A program made the translations under genes and the position numbers. A model generated the notes under the pieces. That model did not search any database, had not been told where the DNA came from, and saw nothing but the letters and a program-made list of their open reading frames with translations. This document shows positions 15,923 through 25,453 of a stretch of 64,000 nucleotides of DNA, piece after piece. How positions within the stretch are numbered: position 1 is the first letter of the stretch; each line of letters opens with the position of its first letter. Source of the stretch: Tabrizicola sp. Lineage in GTDB: Bacteria > Pseudomonadota > Alphaproteobacteria > Rhodobacterales > Rhodobacteraceae. The stretch covers positions 62,001-126,000 of the forward strand of contig NZ_JAEULO010000039.1 of the NCBI RefSeq assembly GCF_016793705.1, read 5' to 3'.

Positions 15923-17336
15923 TGCCGTCGTCCTTGCCGTTGAAGATCGTATCATGATGCACGCGGTTGGTGGTGCCAAGTTCCTCGACCCAGATCCGCA
16001 CATCGGACCGGTCGGAGGCGGCGGCGCGGGTGCCGGGCGCGGCGGTCAGATAGATGCGCTGCGACATGGTCTCGTTGGCGGGAACGGTGACGGTAAGGCC
16101 GTCCTTGCCCTCCAGCGCGAGGGTGACGAAGGCATCCGAGGTGACGGCGACCGAGAATTGCGCGTCTTCCCCGTGCATGTTGCGCAAGCGGATGTCATAG
16201 GCGTTGCGAATCGAGCCATCCGAGAGGGTGACGAAGGTCGGGTTGCGGACCGGGGTCACGTTCAGGTCGATCGGCGAGCGCAGGAACAGCGCGACGATGA
16301 GGCCGATGCCGATCCCGGCCCAGAGCACGGTGTAAAGCACGGTGCGAGGGCGGAAAACATGGCTCCATACGCCTTTCGGCGGCTGTCCCGCGCGTTCGCG
16401 GGTCTCGTCGGTGAGCGCGAGGTAGCCGATCAGGTCGCGCGGCTTGCCGATCTTGTCCATCACGTCGTTGCAGGCGTCGATGCAGAGGCCGCAGGTGATG
16501 CAGGCCATCTGCTGCCCGTTGCGGATGTCGATGCCCATCGGGCAGACGTTGACGCAGGCCATGCAGTCGATGCAGTCGCCGGTGGTGGTGCCGAGCTTGC
16601 CGCGGGGTTCGCCCCGCCAGTCGCGGTAGGCGATGGTCAGCGTGTCCTCGTCCATCATCGCGGCCTGGATGCGGGGCCAGGGGCAGGCGTAGATGCAGAT
16701 CTGTTCGCGCGCGAAGCCGCCGAAGAAGAAGGTGGTGGCGGTCAGGATCAGCATGGTGATGTAGGCGACGGGATGCGCCTGTCCGGTGACGAGATCGCGG
16801 AGCAGGCCGGGGGCGTCGGTGAAGTAGAAGATCCAGGCGCCGCCGGTGGTGAGGCCGATCAGGAACCAGACGGTCCACTTGATCGCCCGCTTGCGGATCT
16901 TTTCGGCGTCCCATTTCTGCTTGTGGAGCCGCACGCGGGCGTTCCTGTCGCCCTCGATCCAGCGTTCGACCAGGATGAAGAGGTCGGTCCAGACGGTCTG
17001 CGGGCAGGCGTAGCCGCACCAGACGCGGCCGGCGGCGGAGGTGAAGAGGAAAAGGCCGAGCCCCGCCATGATCAGAAGGCCCGCGACGAAGTAGAATTCG
17101 TGCGGCCAGATCTCGATCATGAAGAAGAAGAAGCGGCGGTTGGCAAGGTCGACGAGCACGGCCTGGTCAGGGAGCGAGGGACCGCGGTCCCAGCGCAGCC
17201 AGGGGGTGATGTAGTAGATGCCGAGGGTGATGCCCATGATCCACCACTTCAGCGTGCGGAAGGTGCCCTTCACCCGGCGCGGGAAGATCGGCTCGCGCGC
17301 GGCGTAGAGGCTGGGCGGGGAATCGGGGCTGGTCAC
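15915..17336 (-). CDS. ccoG: CcoG/RdxA cytochrome c oxidase accessory protein (polyferredoxin, copper reductase)
   Basis: CcoG is a multi-helix membrane protein with ferredoxin clusters, reported to reduce Cu(II) during cbb3 assembly. The 473-residue sequence shows CGYACPQTVW, then CIDCMACVNVCPMG and CITCGLCIDAC (two 4Fe-4S motifs near residues 250-290), several transmembrane segments, and a C-terminal periplasmic beta domain. GTG at 17336 has GGAG seven bases upstream and gives MTSPDSPPSLYAAREPIFPRRV, the standard CcoG N-terminus. An FNR box lies 71 bases upstream at 17407-17420. It is first in ccoGHIS. Confidence 0.95.
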   Translation of the reverse strand: MTSPDSPPSLYAAREPIFPRRVKGTFRTLKWWIMGITLGIYYITPWLRWDRGPSLPDQAVLVDLANRRFFFFMIEIWPHEFYFVAGLLIMAGLGLFLFTSAAGRVWCGYACPQTVWTDLFILVERWIEGDRNARVRLHKQKWDAEKIRKRAIKWTVWFLIGLTTGGAWIFYFTDAPGLLRDLVTGQAHPVAYITMLILTATTFFFGGFAREQICIYACPWPRIQAAMMDEDTLTIAYRDWRGEPRGKLGTTTGDCIDCMACVNVCPMGIDIRNGQQMACITCGLCIDACNDVMDKIGKPRDLIGYLALTDETRERAGQPPKGVWSHVFRPRTVLYTVLWAGIGIGLIVALFLRSPIDLNVTPVRNPTFVTLSDGSIRNAYDIRLRNMHGEDAQFSVAVTSDAFVTLALEGKDGLTVTVPANETMSQRIYLTAAPGTRAAASDRSDVRIWVEELGTTNRVHHDTIFNGKDDGNG

Positions 17337-17406
17337 GGATCGCTCCTTCACTGGCGGGGCCAGTCTATCATCCTGCTTGCAATGGGTCATTCCTGGCGGG
17401 CGGACC

Positions 17407-17420
17407 TTGACCTGCATCAA
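17407..17420. promoter_or_regulatory. FnrL (FNR/Anr-type) box upstream of ccoG
   Basis: TTGACCTGCATCAA matches TTGAY-N4-RTCAA. It lies in the 280-base gap (17337-17616) between ccoG and the divergent DUF2270 gene. Centred 77 bases before the ccoG start, it could activate ccoGHIS at low oxygen. The rest of this gap holds no recognisable gene. Confidence 0.75.
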
Positions 17421-17616
17421 CTAGGCAGCCGAGGCCGCCGGGGGAATGCGGCAATGCGGCGCAAATCGGCGTGATCAGGGTCTTCGCCCGCCAGCCAGCG
17501 GGTCTGCATTCCTTCGATACCTGAAGCGGCCCAGCAAACACGCCGTCGGCTTTGACCCGGCTCCCTCCCCCTGACATGCTTGCCGCAGGACGGTGCAGAC
17601 GGGGGGAGGAAACGAC

Positions 17617-18300
17617 ATGACGGACAAGCGAAGGATCGCTGCGACCGAGGAATTCTCGGCAGCCGAGATCGGCGCGCTGGCGCATCTCTACCGGGGCGAG
17701 GTCTATCGCAGCACGGTCTGGCGGACGCGGCTGGACACCACGACCAACTGGTCGGTGGTGACGCTGGGCGTCGCCCTTTCCATCACCTATTCCTCGCCCG
17801 GCGCATCGCCTCTGCCGCTTGTCCTGGTCGGCGTGCTGGTGCTGTTCTTCCTGTCGCTGGAGGCGCGGCGCTACCGGTTCTTCAATGTCTGGCGCGCCCG
17901 GGCCCGGTGGATCGAGCGGCACTTCTACGTGCCGATGCTGGTGGACGGCGACCTGCATACCGAACAGGACTGGCAAACCGTCCTGGCCAATGACTACCGG
18001 AGCCCGCAATACCACGTCAGCTACATGGTCGCGATCGCGCGTCGGGTCCGGTCCAACTACCTGTGGATTCTGCTGATCCAGGCGGTCGCCTATATCGGCA
18101 AGCTGATCGTCCATCCCTTCCCGGCGACGTCCTGGCCGGGCTTCCTGAACCGGGCGGACATCGGACCGATTCCGGGCGAGATCGTGCTTCTGGCCGGGGC
18201 GGTCTATATCGGCACCGGCGTCGGTCTGGTGATCTGGATCAACGGGGTCGACCGGAGACGCGCCAAGGACCGGGCCGTGCGCGGCAGCGAAATGGGCTGA
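17617..18300 (+). CDS. DUF2270 domain-containing membrane protein
   Basis: The 227-residue protein begins MTDKRRIAATEEFS. It matches the DUF2270 pattern: HLYRGEVYRSTVWRTRLDTTTNWSV, two adjacent transmembrane helices (VVTLGVALSITYSS and LPLVLVGVLVLFFLSLEARRYR), a soluble FNVWRARARWIERHFYVP segment, and a C-terminal helix near EIVLLAGAVYIG. A GGGGGAGG ribosome site precedes the ATG at 17617. Function is unknown for the family. It stands on the opposite strand between ccoNOQP and ccoGHIS, divergent from ccoG, and could share the FNR box at 17407. Confidence 0.85.
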   Translation: MTDKRRIAATEEFSAAEIGALAHLYRGEVYRSTVWRTRLDTTTNWSVVTLGVALSITYSSPGASPLPLVLVGVLVLFFLSLEARRYRFFNVWRARARWIERHFYVPMLVDGDLHTEQDWQTVLANDYRSPQYHVSYMVAIARRVRSNYLWILLIQAVAYIGKLIVHPFPATSWPGFLNRADIGPIPGEIVLLAGAVYIGTGVGLVIWINGVDRRRAKDRAVRGSEMG

Positions 18301-18318
18301 AGCGCCTCGAAAGAGAAA

Positions 18319-18336
18319 GGGGGCCGCGCGGCCCCC
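18319..18336. terminator. bidirectional hairpin between DUF2270 and ccoP
   Basis: GGGGGCC-GCGC-GGCCCCC forms a perfect seven-base stem between two convergent genes. On the plus strand it is followed by TTCCTCT. On the minus strand the A-rich CTTTCTCTTTC side gives a pyrimidine tract. It likely ends both transcripts. Confidence 0.7.
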
Positions 18337-18357
18337 TTCCTCTACTCACGATACCAT

Positions 18358-19236
18358 TTACTCGCCGCCACCGCGGCTGTGGACATAGTAGGCCACAGCG
18401 CGGATCTCGTCCTCGGACAGCCGCTCGTTCCAGTTCGGCATGACGCCGAAGCGGGCCTTGGTCACGGTCTCGATGATCTTCTCGCGCGAGCCGCCATAGA
18501 GCCAGATCGCATCGGTCAGTTTCGGCGCGCCCTGCGACCGGTCGCCAGAGCCGTCTTCCATGTGGCAGGCGGCGCAGTTGTCGGCGAAGACCGTCGCCCC
18601 CTCGGCGGCCAGGGCCGCGTCATGCTCCTGCCCCGAGATGGCCAGGACGTGTTCGGCGACCTGGGCGATCTGGGTTTCATCCAGGATGCCGTCCAGGCCG
18701 AACTTCGGCATTTCCGAATAGCGGGCGTCGACGTCGGTGGTGTTGCGGATGCCGTGGGTGACGGTCGTATGGATATCCTCCATCGTGCCACCCCAGAGCC
18801 AGTCGTCGTCCAAGAGGTTGGGATAGCCCTTGCCCTCGAACCCGGCCGCGCCGGAGCCATGGCACTGGGCGCAGTTGGTGCGGAAGACGGCGGCCCCGGC
18901 GCGTTCGGCATAGCCCGCCAGTTCGGGGTCGGCGCCGATGGCGTTCAGATCGGCGGCGACCAGCTTGTCCTTGATCGCCGCATTGGCCGTATCGACCGCC
19001 GCGATCTCGGCGGCGACGTCGGCCCGCGTGCTTGCGCCGAGAAGCCCCGGCGTCGCGCCCGAGATCAGCGGCCAGGCGGGATAGGCGATGGTATATCCGA
19101 TGCCCCAGATGATCGTGGCGTAGAACACCCAGACCCACCAGCGCGGCAGCGGGTTGTTGTACTCCTCGATGCCGTCCCAGCTGTGGCCGGTCGTTTCCAC
19201 CTGCCGGGGCTCTTTCTTCAATGGCTTGGCACACAT
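18358..19236 (-). CDS. ccoP: cbb3-type cytochrome c oxidase subunit III (diheme CcoP)
   Basis: CcoP carries electrons from c-type cytochromes to the oxidase. The 292-residue protein has an N-terminal cytoplasmic segment, one transmembrane helix ([20 protein letters not shown]) and two heme c sites, CAQCH and CAACH, with downstream methionine ligands (SEMPKFG and GVMPNW). GGAGG lies nine bases before the ATG at 19236; the frame open upstream overlaps ccoQ and is not part of the family. It is the last structural gene in ccoNOQP and converges on DUF2270. Confidence 0.97.
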   Translation of the reverse strand: MCAKPLKKEPRQVETTGHSWDGIEEYNNPLPRWWVWVFYATIIWGIGYTIAYPAWPLISGATPGLLGASTRADVAAEIAAVDTANAAIKDKLVAADLNAIGADPELAGYAERAGAAVFRTNCAQCHGSGAAGFEGKGYPNLLDDDWLWGGTMEDIHTTVTHGIRNTTDVDARYSEMPKFGLDGILDETQIAQVAEHVLAISGQEHDAALAAEGATVFADNCAACHMEDGSGDRSQGAPKLTDAIWLYGGSREKIIETVTKARFGVMPNWNERLSEDEIRAVAYYVHSRGGGE

Positions 19237-19240
19237 GGCC

Positions 19241-19438
19241 TTACGCCTCCTTACGAGTTTGGGCAGGGTGGTCTTCCGCAGGATGGTCCTCGTTGCGGAA
19301 GATCGAGGTGGCAACCTCCTGGTGGGCGGCGCGCGATCCGGGCCGGAAGGCCCAGACGCAAAGCCCCAGGAACCCCAGTGTCATCGCCAGCAGGAACCAG
19401 CTGTCGGCCAGGTGGCGCAGGAAGGAATAGGTTTCCAT
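19241..19438 (-). CDS. ccoQ: cbb3-type oxidase subunit CcoQ/FixQ
   Basis: The 65-residue protein has a single transmembrane helix ([21 protein letters not shown]) followed by a charged tail ([20 protein letters not shown]), typical of CcoQ, which stabilises the cbb3 complex. It sits between ccoO and ccoP with gaps of ten and four bases. Confidence 0.93.
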   Translation of the reverse strand: METYSFLRHLADSWFLLAMTLGFLGLCVWAFRPGSRAAHQEVATSIFRNEDHPAEDHPAQTRKEA

Positions 19439-19448
19439 CTTCGCCCCC

Positions 19449-20192
19449 TTACCGGTTCGCCACCGGGGTGAAGGTCGAGAAGTCGACCATCGTGCCCAGC
19501 ACCTGGATATAGGCGATCAGCGCGTCCATCTCGGTCAGCTCGGGCTGGCCGTCAAAGTTGCGGACGTTGACCGGATTGCCGAAGGCGGCATCGCCGTAGC
19601 GCTCCTCCAGCCCCGAGGCATCGCCCATCGGATCGGCCTGCGCGGTGAAGTCGGCCAGCGCGTTTTCCACCATCTCGTCGGTATAGGGCACGCCGGTCAG
19701 CCGGTTTGTGGCCACGGTGTCCTGGATGTATTTCCCGTCGATGATGTTGTCGGCGAGGAAGCCGTAGGGCGGCATCACCGATTCCGGCACCACCGACTTC
19801 GCGTCGTGGAAGTGGTCCTGGTGCCATTCGTCGGAATAACGCCCGCCGACGCGCGCCAGGTCCGGCCCGGTGCGCTTGGACCCCCACTGGAACGGCCGGT
19901 CGTACATCGACTCGGCCGCCAGCGAGTAGGTGCCATAGCGTTCGACCTCGTCCCGCATCGGGCGGATCATCTGGCTGTGGCAGCCATAGCAGCCCTCGCG
20001 GATGTAGATCGACCGGCCCGCCAGTTCGAGCGGGGTGTAGGGACGCATCCCTTCCACCTTCTCGATGGTGTTCTCCAGGTAGAAGAGCGGCACGATCTGC
20101 ACGATGCCGCCGATGGTCACGACCAGAAGGCTGAGCACCATCAGAAGCGTGGCGTGGGTTTCGATTGCCTTGTGCTTGTCAAGAAAAGCCAT
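19449..20192 (-). CDS. ccoO: cbb3-type cytochrome c oxidase subunit II (monoheme CcoO)
   Basis: CcoO is the membrane-anchored monoheme c subunit that passes electrons from CcoP to the CcoN heme b. The 247-residue protein has an N-terminal helix ([19 protein letters not shown]), the heme c site [13 protein letters not shown], and a distal [11 protein letters not shown] methionine ligand. It starts 12 bases after ccoN. Confidence 0.97.
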   Translation of the reverse strand: MAFLDKHKAIETHATLLMVLSLLVVTIGGIVQIVPLFYLENTIEKVEGMRPYTPLELAGRSIYIREGCYGCHSQMIRPMRDEVERYGTYSLAAESMYDRPFQWGSKRTGPDLARVGGRYSDEWHQDHFHDAKSVVPESVMPPYGFLADNIIDGKYIQDTVATNRLTGVPYTDEMVENALADFTAQADPMGDASGLEERYGDAAFGNPVNVRNFDGQPELTEMDALIAYIQVLGTMVDFSTFTPVANR

Positions 20193-20204
20193 TGTCCCGT
20201 TTCC

Positions 20205-21803
20205 TTATTCTGCCGGAACAGCCGAGTGCTGCGAGGCCCGGACAGGCTGCGCGCGCACGGTCATCCAGAGGTTCCAGCACATGATGAGCGCGCCCGTGAG
20301 GAACAGCCCGCCACCGGCAGCCCGCACCACATACATCGGGAACTTCGCGGCCACCGTGTCGGCGAAGGCGTTCACCAGGAACCCGTTCGCATCGACTTCG
20401 CGCCACATCAGGCCTTCCATGATGCCCGTGACCCACATCGAGGAGGCGTAGAGCACGATCCCGATGGTGGCGAGCCAGAAATGCCAGCTGACCAGTTTCA
20501 GGCTGTAGAGGCCTTCACGGTTCCAGAGCCGCGGCACCAGGTAGTAGAGGACGCCGAAGGTGATCATGCCGTTCCAGCCGAGTGCGCCGGAATGGACGTG
20601 GCCGATGGTCCAGTCGGTGTAGTGCGAGAGCGAGTTGACGGCCTTGATCGACATCATCGGGCCTTCGAAGGTCGACATGCCGTAGAAGCCGATCGAGACG
20701 ACCATCATCCGGATGATCGGGTCGGTGCGCAGCTTGTCCCAGGCGCCCGAAAGCGTCATCAGCCCGTTGATCATCCCGCCCCACGAGGGCATCCACAGGA
20801 TCACCGAGAAGACCATGCCGAGGGTCGAGGCCCAGTCGGGCAGCGCGGTATAGTGCAGGTGGTGCGGACCGGCCCAGATGTAGAGGAAGATCAAGGCCCA
20901 GAAGTGGATGATCGACAGCTTGTAGCTGAAGACCGGCCGGTCGATCTGTTTCGGGACGAAATAGTACATCATCCCCAGGAAGCCCGCGGTCAGGAAGAAG
21001 CCCACGGCATTGTGGCCGTACCACCACTGCACCATCGCGTCCTGGACGCCGGCGTAGAGCTGGACCTGCGCCGAGCCGAAGATCGACACCGGGATCGCGG
21101 CGTTGTTGACGAGGTGGAGCATCGCGACGGTCAGGATCATCGACAGCAGGAACCAGTTCGCGACGTAGATATGGGGTTCCTTGCGCTTGAAGAGCGTGCC
21201 CATGAAGGCGACCAGGAAGGCGACCCAGACCACGGTGATCAGGATGTCGACATACCAGACGGGCTCGGCATATTCCTTGCCCTGGGTCGCGCCGAGGACA
21301 TAGCCGGTGGCGGCGAGCACGATGACGAGTTGCCAGCCCCAGAACACGAACCAGCCGAGCGAGCCGCCGAAAAGCCGCGCGGCGCTGGTGCGCTGGACGA
21401 TGTAGAAGGCCGACATGATCAGCGCGTTGCCGCCGAAGGCGAAGATCACCGCGCTGGTGTGCAGAGGGCGCAGGCGGCCGAAGTTGCCGTAGCCTTGCAG
21501 GAACTCGAAGTTGAGCTGCGGAAAGGCCAGCTGGCTGGCGATGACCACGCCGACCAGGAAGCCCACGACGCCCCAGAAGGCCGTGGCGATCGCGCCGGCG
21601 CGGATCACGCCGTCGAAATATTCGTGCCGCAGGTCGGGCTTCGGATCGCCGGCCGACCGCAGCACCCAGAGGAAGGCGATGCCCGCGGCCAGCATCACTT
21701 CGATCGCGTTGACCTGATAGGCCAGGTCGTGCCCGTAGTTGGCCGCGATCGCGGCCAGCACCGCGACGAGGCCAAGCCCGGCCAGTTTTAGGTAATCCCA
21801 CAT
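20205..21803 (-). CDS. ccoN: cbb3-type cytochrome c oxidase catalytic subunit I (CcoN)
   Basis: This 532-residue heme-copper oxidase subunit reduces oxygen with high affinity and pumps protons. It has about 12-14 membrane segments. Visible ligands include [10 protein letters not shown] (heme b His), [10 protein letters not shown] (CuB His, with the Tyr region), WAGPHHLHY (CuB histidines) and [13 protein letters not shown] (heme His pair). The start [12 protein letters not shown] is longer than in some relatives by one hydrophobic helix. Two FNR boxes lie 112-157 bases upstream, consistent with microaerobic induction. It is the first gene of ccoNOQP. Confidence 0.97.
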   Translation of the reverse strand: MWDYLKLAGLGLVAVLAAIAANYGHDLAYQVNAIEVMLAAGIAFLWVLRSAGDPKPDLRHEYFDGVIRAGAIATAFWGVVGFLVGVVIASQLAFPQLNFEFLQGYGNFGRLRPLHTSAVIFAFGGNALIMSAFYIVQRTSAARLFGGSLGWFVFWGWQLVIVLAATGYVLGATQGKEYAEPVWYVDILITVVWVAFLVAFMGTLFKRKEPHIYVANWFLLSMILTVAMLHLVNNAAIPVSIFGSAQVQLYAGVQDAMVQWWYGHNAVGFFLTAGFLGMMYYFVPKQIDRPVFSYKLSIIHFWALIFLYIWAGPHHLHYTALPDWASTLGMVFSVILWMPSWGGMINGLMTLSGAWDKLRTDPIIRMMVVSIGFYGMSTFEGPMMSIKAVNSLSHYTDWTIGHVHSGALGWNGMITFGVLYYLVPRLWNREGLYSLKLVSWHFWLATIGIVLYASSMWVTGIMEGLMWREVDANGFLVNAFADTVAAKFPMYVVRAAGGGLFLTGALIMCWNLWMTVRAQPVRASQHSAVPAE

Positions 21804-21914
21804 GGTTAGCGTCCCTTCGTCCTGTCTGTGCGATCAGGCGCGCCCGGAACGATTCGGACGCGCAGCCACACTCCTCGACAGGATACCTTCTGCGGTGCAG
21901 CGCCATCAGGCGCC

Positions 21915-21928
21915 TTGATCTGCGTCAA
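21915..21928. promoter_or_regulatory. FnrL box, ccoN-proximal
   Basis: TTGATCTGCGTCAA matches TTGAY-N4-RTCAA. It lies 112 bases before ccoN in the ccoN/usp divergent region. It is 32 bases (three helical turns) from the second box, so each may serve one gene. Confidence 0.8.
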
Positions 21929-21946
21929 TCCGATCCCCCGGGTGAA

Positions 21947-21960
21947 TTGACCTCGGTCAA
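21947..21960. promoter_or_regulatory. FnrL box, usp-proximal
   Basis: TTGACCTCGGTCAA has perfect TTGAC/GTCAA half-sites with four bases between. Its centre is 62 bases before the usp start, a distance compatible with class II activation (about -41.5). Confidence 0.8.
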
Positions 21961-22015
21961 GGCGGGCGTTTCCGCAACGGGCATGCTGGGGCCTGGATCT
22001 TCAAGGGAGATGATC

Positions 22016-22861
22016 ATGGCTTACAAATCCCTCCTCACGGTCGCCTGCTCGCCCGAGGGCGCGCTTGGCACCGTCTCTGCCGCCGCCCAGATCGCCACGG
22101 CGATGGATGCCCATCTCGACGCCCTCGCCCTGGGAGTCGACCGGACGCAGGTCGGCTATTCCTATGTCGGCTCGGGCGCGGTGGTGATCGCCGCTGCGAT
22201 GGAGCGCGCCGAGGGCGAGGCGCGCGAGGCGGAGGCCGCGCTGAACGCGGCCATCGGGGCGCAGGTGCCCACGCTGCGCTCGTCCGTCGAATCGGTGGTG
22301 ACACAGTTGGGCGCGCTGACCGACGTGGTCGCCGCCCGGGCGCGCTACAGCGACCTTGTCATCCTGCCGCTGCCCTATGGCAAGGGCCGGGGCGTCGAGG
22401 ACGAGGCGATCACCGAGGCCGCGCTGTTCGAGGGCATGGCGCCGGTGCTGGTGGTGCCGCCGGGCGGGATCACGACGGCCCAGCCCAAACGGATCGTCCT
22501 GGCCTGGAACCAGAGCCGCGAGGCGCTGGTCGCCGCGCGCCGGGCGATGCCCTTCCTGAAGCGGGCAGATATGGTGCAGATCGTGGTGGTCGACCCGCCC
22601 GCCCACGGGCCCGAAAGGTCCGATCCGGGCGGGCAGCTCTGTCAGCTTCTGGTGCGTCACGGCGTCCGGGCCGAGGTTTCGGTCCTGGCGCGCACCCTGC
22701 CGCGCATCTCGGAAGTGCTGACCCGCCAGTTGCGCGACGTGAACGCCGACATGCTGGTGATGGGCGCGTATGGCCATTCCCGCTTCCGCGAGGCGATCAT
22801 GGGCGGCGCCACCCGCGACATGCTGGAAAACGCGCAGGTTCCGGTCTTCCTGGCGCATTGA
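22016..22861 (+). CDS. universal stress protein, two-domain
   Basis: The 281-residue protein begins MAYKSLLTVACSPE and is a tandem Usp fold: the first half through about residue 145 and the second from RIVLAWNQSREALVAARRAMP. It ends with the nucleotide-binding motif MGAYGHSRFREAIMGGATR, the G-2x-G-9x-G(S/T) type, which suggests ATP or AMP binding. ATG 22016 is chosen because AAGGGAG is six bases upstream; ATG 22010 is an alternative. Divergence from ccoN across two FNR boxes implies induction at low oxygen, as reported for other FNR-regulated usp genes. A hairpin follows at 22884. Confidence 0.88.
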   Translation: MAYKSLLTVACSPEGALGTVSAAAQIATAMDAHLDALALGVDRTQVGYSYVGSGAVVIAAAMERAEGEAREAEAALNAAIGAQVPTLRSSVESVVTQLGALTDVVAARARYSDLVILPLPYGKGRGVEDEAITEAALFEGMAPVLVVPPGGITTAQPKRIVLAWNQSREALVAARRAMPFLKRADMVQIVVVDPPAHGPERSDPGGQLCQLLVRHGVRAEVSVLARTLPRISEVLTRQLRDVNADMLVMGAYGHSRFREAIMGGATRDMLENAQVPVFLAH

Positions 22862-22883
22862 GCGCCCGCTTTCCCGGTAGGAT

Positions 22884-22905
22884 GGGGCCGCATCGCTGCG
22901 GCCCC
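22884..22905. terminator. GC hairpin between usp and the serralysin gene
   Basis: GGGGCCGCA-TCGC-TGCGGCCCC forms a perfect nine-base stem between convergent genes. No T tract follows, so it may slow or end transcription only with help. Confidence 0.55.
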
Positions 22906-22915
22906 GAGACCCCGG

Positions 22916-25429
22916 TCAGACGAAGAGCAGGTCGGTCAACGCCAGTGTTCCGCCCGTCTGCACGGTGAACAGTGCCGCGGCATTTTCGCTGGACCCGCCG
23001 TCGAGGTCCAGGAACAGGGTGCGCTGGTCCTGATCGTAGTAGAGCACGGCCGTACCGTCCGCGAAGGTTTCCGGCAGGCCCGCTCCGGTTTCCCACAGCG
23101 AGGCCAGCGTCGCGCTGGTGGAAATGCCCAGCGCCGCGCGCGCCAGCGCGACCTTGTCGACCCCGCTGGTGAAGTCGAGGAAATCGTCGGCGACGTCGAG
23201 GCTGCTGATGGTGAAGCGGTCCGCCCCCGCGCCGCCGGTGTAGCTGTCATGGCCGAGGCCGCCATTCAGCGTGTCGGCGCCATCGCCCCCGTCCAGCACA
23301 TCGTCGCCCGCGCGGCCAAGAAGCACATCGTTGCCGATCCCGCCCGACAGGGTGTCGGCCCCATCCTCGCCATCCAGCCTGTCGTTGCCGGTCCCGCCGA
23401 GGATCAGGTCGTCGCCCGTGCCGCCCAGCATCGAATCGTTGCCGATGCCGCCGTCGATCTGGTCGTTGCCGGTGCCGCCGTAAAGGCTGTCATTGCCTCC
23501 GCCGCCGAACAGGAAGTCGAACCCGTCCAGCCCGAACAGCTTGTTCGCCCCGGCGCCGCCGGTGATCGTGTTGTCCAGTTCGTTGCCGGTCCCGGTGGCG
23601 GCGGCGGTTGCCGTCAGCACCAGGTTTTCCAGGTTCACGCCCAGGGTGAAGGCGGTCAGCGCGGTGCGGACCGTGTCGATCCCGCCGTCCAGGCCCTCGA
23701 CCACCCGGTCGCCGGTGGCGTTCACGACATAGGTGTCGTCGCCCGCGCCGCCGTCCATGCTGTCGTTGCCGGCGCCGCCGTCGAGGTAGTCGGAGCCATC
23801 TCCGCCATAGAGCGAGTCGTTGCCGTTGCCGCCGTAGAGCGTGTCGCCTTCGCTGTCGCCATAGAGCCGGTCATTGCCGTCCTCGCCCCAGAGCCGGTCC
23901 GCCCCGGCCCCGCCGGCGAGGCTGTCGTTGCCGAGACCGCCGTAAATCAGGTCGACGTCGTCGCCCCCGGCCGCGCTGTCGTTGCCCGCGCCGCCATAGA
24001 TCAGATCGCCCTCGGTGCCGCCATCGAGGCTGTCGTTCCCGGCGCCGCCATAGAGGGAATCGGACCCTGCCATCCCGAGCAGCGTATCGCCGCCGGTGCC
24101 GCCGGTGATCGAGTTGCTATGCAGGTTGCCGTTCGCGAGCGAGGCCAGGGTCGATGTCAGCACCAGGTTCTCGATCTGGTCGGCCAGGAAGACGTTCGTC
24201 TGCGAGGTGCGGATCGTGTCCATGCCGCCATCCGCCTCCTCCAGCACGATGTTGGTCACGCCGGTCAGATAATAGGTGTCATTGCCGGCGCCCCCTTCGA
24301 GGAGGTTGGAGCCGCCCTCACCATAGAGAACGTCGTTGCCGTCGCCGCCGGACAGGGTGTCGTCGCCCGCGCCGCCATAGAGCGTGTCGTTGCCCAGGTT
24401 GCCGGACAGGATGTCGTTCCCGGCATTGGCGCGCAGGACGTTGTTCGCGCCATTGCCGATCAGCGTGTCATGGCCCGCGCCCGAGGTGGCATTCTCGATG
24501 ACCACGCCGCGGGCGATGGTCACGTTGTCCACCAGGCCGCCGATGTCGGAATAGGTCAGTTCGACAAGCGAAATCTCCTGGTTCGCGGAGAAGTTCGAGA
24601 AGTTGATCGTGTCGATCCCATTCGAATCGTAGATCGTGAAGGCGATGGGATCGCCCCAGTAGCCATCCGGTGTGCGGGCGCTGAAGCCCGTCCACTGGTT
24701 CAGCAACTTTTGGAGGTAGCCGCCGATGTTGGAGCCGTAGCCGTAGACCGAGTTTCCGCCGTTGGTGACGCCTGAAAAGCCGTAGAGGTTCTGGATGGCG
24801 ACGATATCGGCGGGCATCAGCGTGGCCGTAAAGGCGAAACTGTCGGTGGCCGAGAGGGTGTTATCCTCCTGGCTGAAATAGGACATGACCGTCGCGAGCC
24901 AGCTGTCGTTGTCGAACAGGTTGTCCACGCCGTATTCGGCACTGCCGTTGTAGTTGCCGGCATGGCCTAAGCCCAGCGCATGCCCGATCTCGTGCATGTA
25001 GGTCTGCAGCATGTAGCTGTTCAGATCCAGCGGAGCCCAGTCCCTTGGAATGTTGATGAAGGACTGGGTAAGCGTGTTGCCCGTGAAGTCCGACCAGGCG
25101 TAGGCCCCATAGCCATCGGGGTTGTTGTTGTCGAACATGAGCTTCGCGGTCTTCGCGGTCGTGGCGACGAACTTGATCCCCGTCACCTCGGTCCAGGCCT
25201 CAAGAGCGGCGACGGCGATGGCCTGCTCCTTGGCCGAAAGGCCGGTCACGTTGTAGGTCAGCGTTCTGTTGGCATTCAGTGCGAACTTGTACTGTTCGCC
25301 CCCCCAGTAGCCGTCGGTCAACTGGTCGGCGATCTGGTCGAGCGTGAAGATCGGGGCCGCGGACGGAACGCCCGGATTCGGCGCTGCATTCGGGCTGGAG
25401 GGGTCGCGAGGAGTTTCAACGGCACACAT
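22916..25429 (-). CDS. serralysin-like M10 metalloprotease with RTX calcium-binding repeats
   Basis: The 837-residue protein is a predicted secreted zinc protease. The catalytic domain contains HEIGHALGLGH (about 146-156, three zinc His ligands) and the methionine turn VMSYFS (about 181). An M10 C-terminal-like region comes next. A long series of GGxGxDxLxG nonapeptides (about 325-760, in three blocks separated by domains beginning ENLVLTSTLA and ENLVLTATAA) binds calcium. The end (GTLALTDLLFV) resembles type I secretion signals. There is no N-terminal signal peptide, as expected for type I export, and no exporter gene adjoins. ATG 25429 with AAGGA is preferred over an upstream TTG. Confidence 0.93.
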   Translation of the reverse strand: MCAVETPRDPSSPNAAPNPGVPSAAPIFTLDQIADQLTDGYWGGEQYKFALNANRTLTYNVTGLSAKEQAIAVAALEAWTEVTGIKFVATTAKTAKLMFDNNNPDGYGAYAWSDFTGNTLTQSFINIPRDWAPLDLNSYMLQTYMHEIGHALGLGHAGNYNGSAEYGVDNLFDNDSWLATVMSYFSQEDNTLSATDSFAFTATLMPADIVAIQNLYGFSGVTNGGNSVYGYGSNIGGYLQKLLNQWTGFSARTPDGYWGDPIAFTIYDSNGIDTINFSNFSANQEISLVELTYSDIGGLVDNVTIARGVVIENATSGAGHDTLIGNGANNVLRANAGNDILSGNLGNDTLYGGAGDDTLSGGDGNDVLYGEGGSNLLEGGAGNDTYYLTGVTNIVLEEADGGMDTIRTSQTNVFLADQIENLVLTSTLASLANGNLHSNSITGGTGGDTLLGMAGSDSLYGGAGNDSLDGGTEGDLIYGGAGNDSAAGGDDVDLIYGGLGNDSLAGGAGADRLWGEDGNDRLYGDSEGDTLYGGNGNDSLYGGDGSDYLDGGAGNDSMDGGAGDDTYVVNATGDRVVEGLDGGIDTVRTALTAFTLGVNLENLVLTATAAATGTGNELDNTITGGAGANKLFGLDGFDFLFGGGGNDSLYGGTGNDQIDGGIGNDSMLGGTGDDLILGGTGNDRLDGEDGADTLSGGIGNDVLLGRAGDDVLDGGDGADTLNGGLGHDSYTGGAGADRFTISSLDVADDFLDFTSGVDKVALARAALGISTSATLASLWETGAGLPETFADGTAVLYYDQDQRTLFLDLDGGSSENAAALFTVQTGGTLALTDLLFV

Positions 25430-25453
25430 GCAATAGGTCCTTGGCAAGAAGGG

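Noticed and set aside
13895-15943. A 680-codon plus-strand frame opposite ccoI and ccoH.
   Set aside because: Antisense to ccoI/ccoH; glycine- and aspartate-rich translation without a domain.
19806-21791. A 660-codon plus-strand frame opposite ccoN and ccoO.
   Set aside because: It is a shadow of ccoN/ccoO, which have all expected heme and copper ligands; its translation is His/Arg/Asp-rich, low-complexity in appearance and family-free.
23200-24500. Regular short repeats that could suggest a CRISPR array or DNA satellite.
   Set aside because: They are the coding repeats of calcium-binding GGxGxD nonapeptides of the RTX protease: unit length is a multiple of nine codons or less and the units are degenerate.
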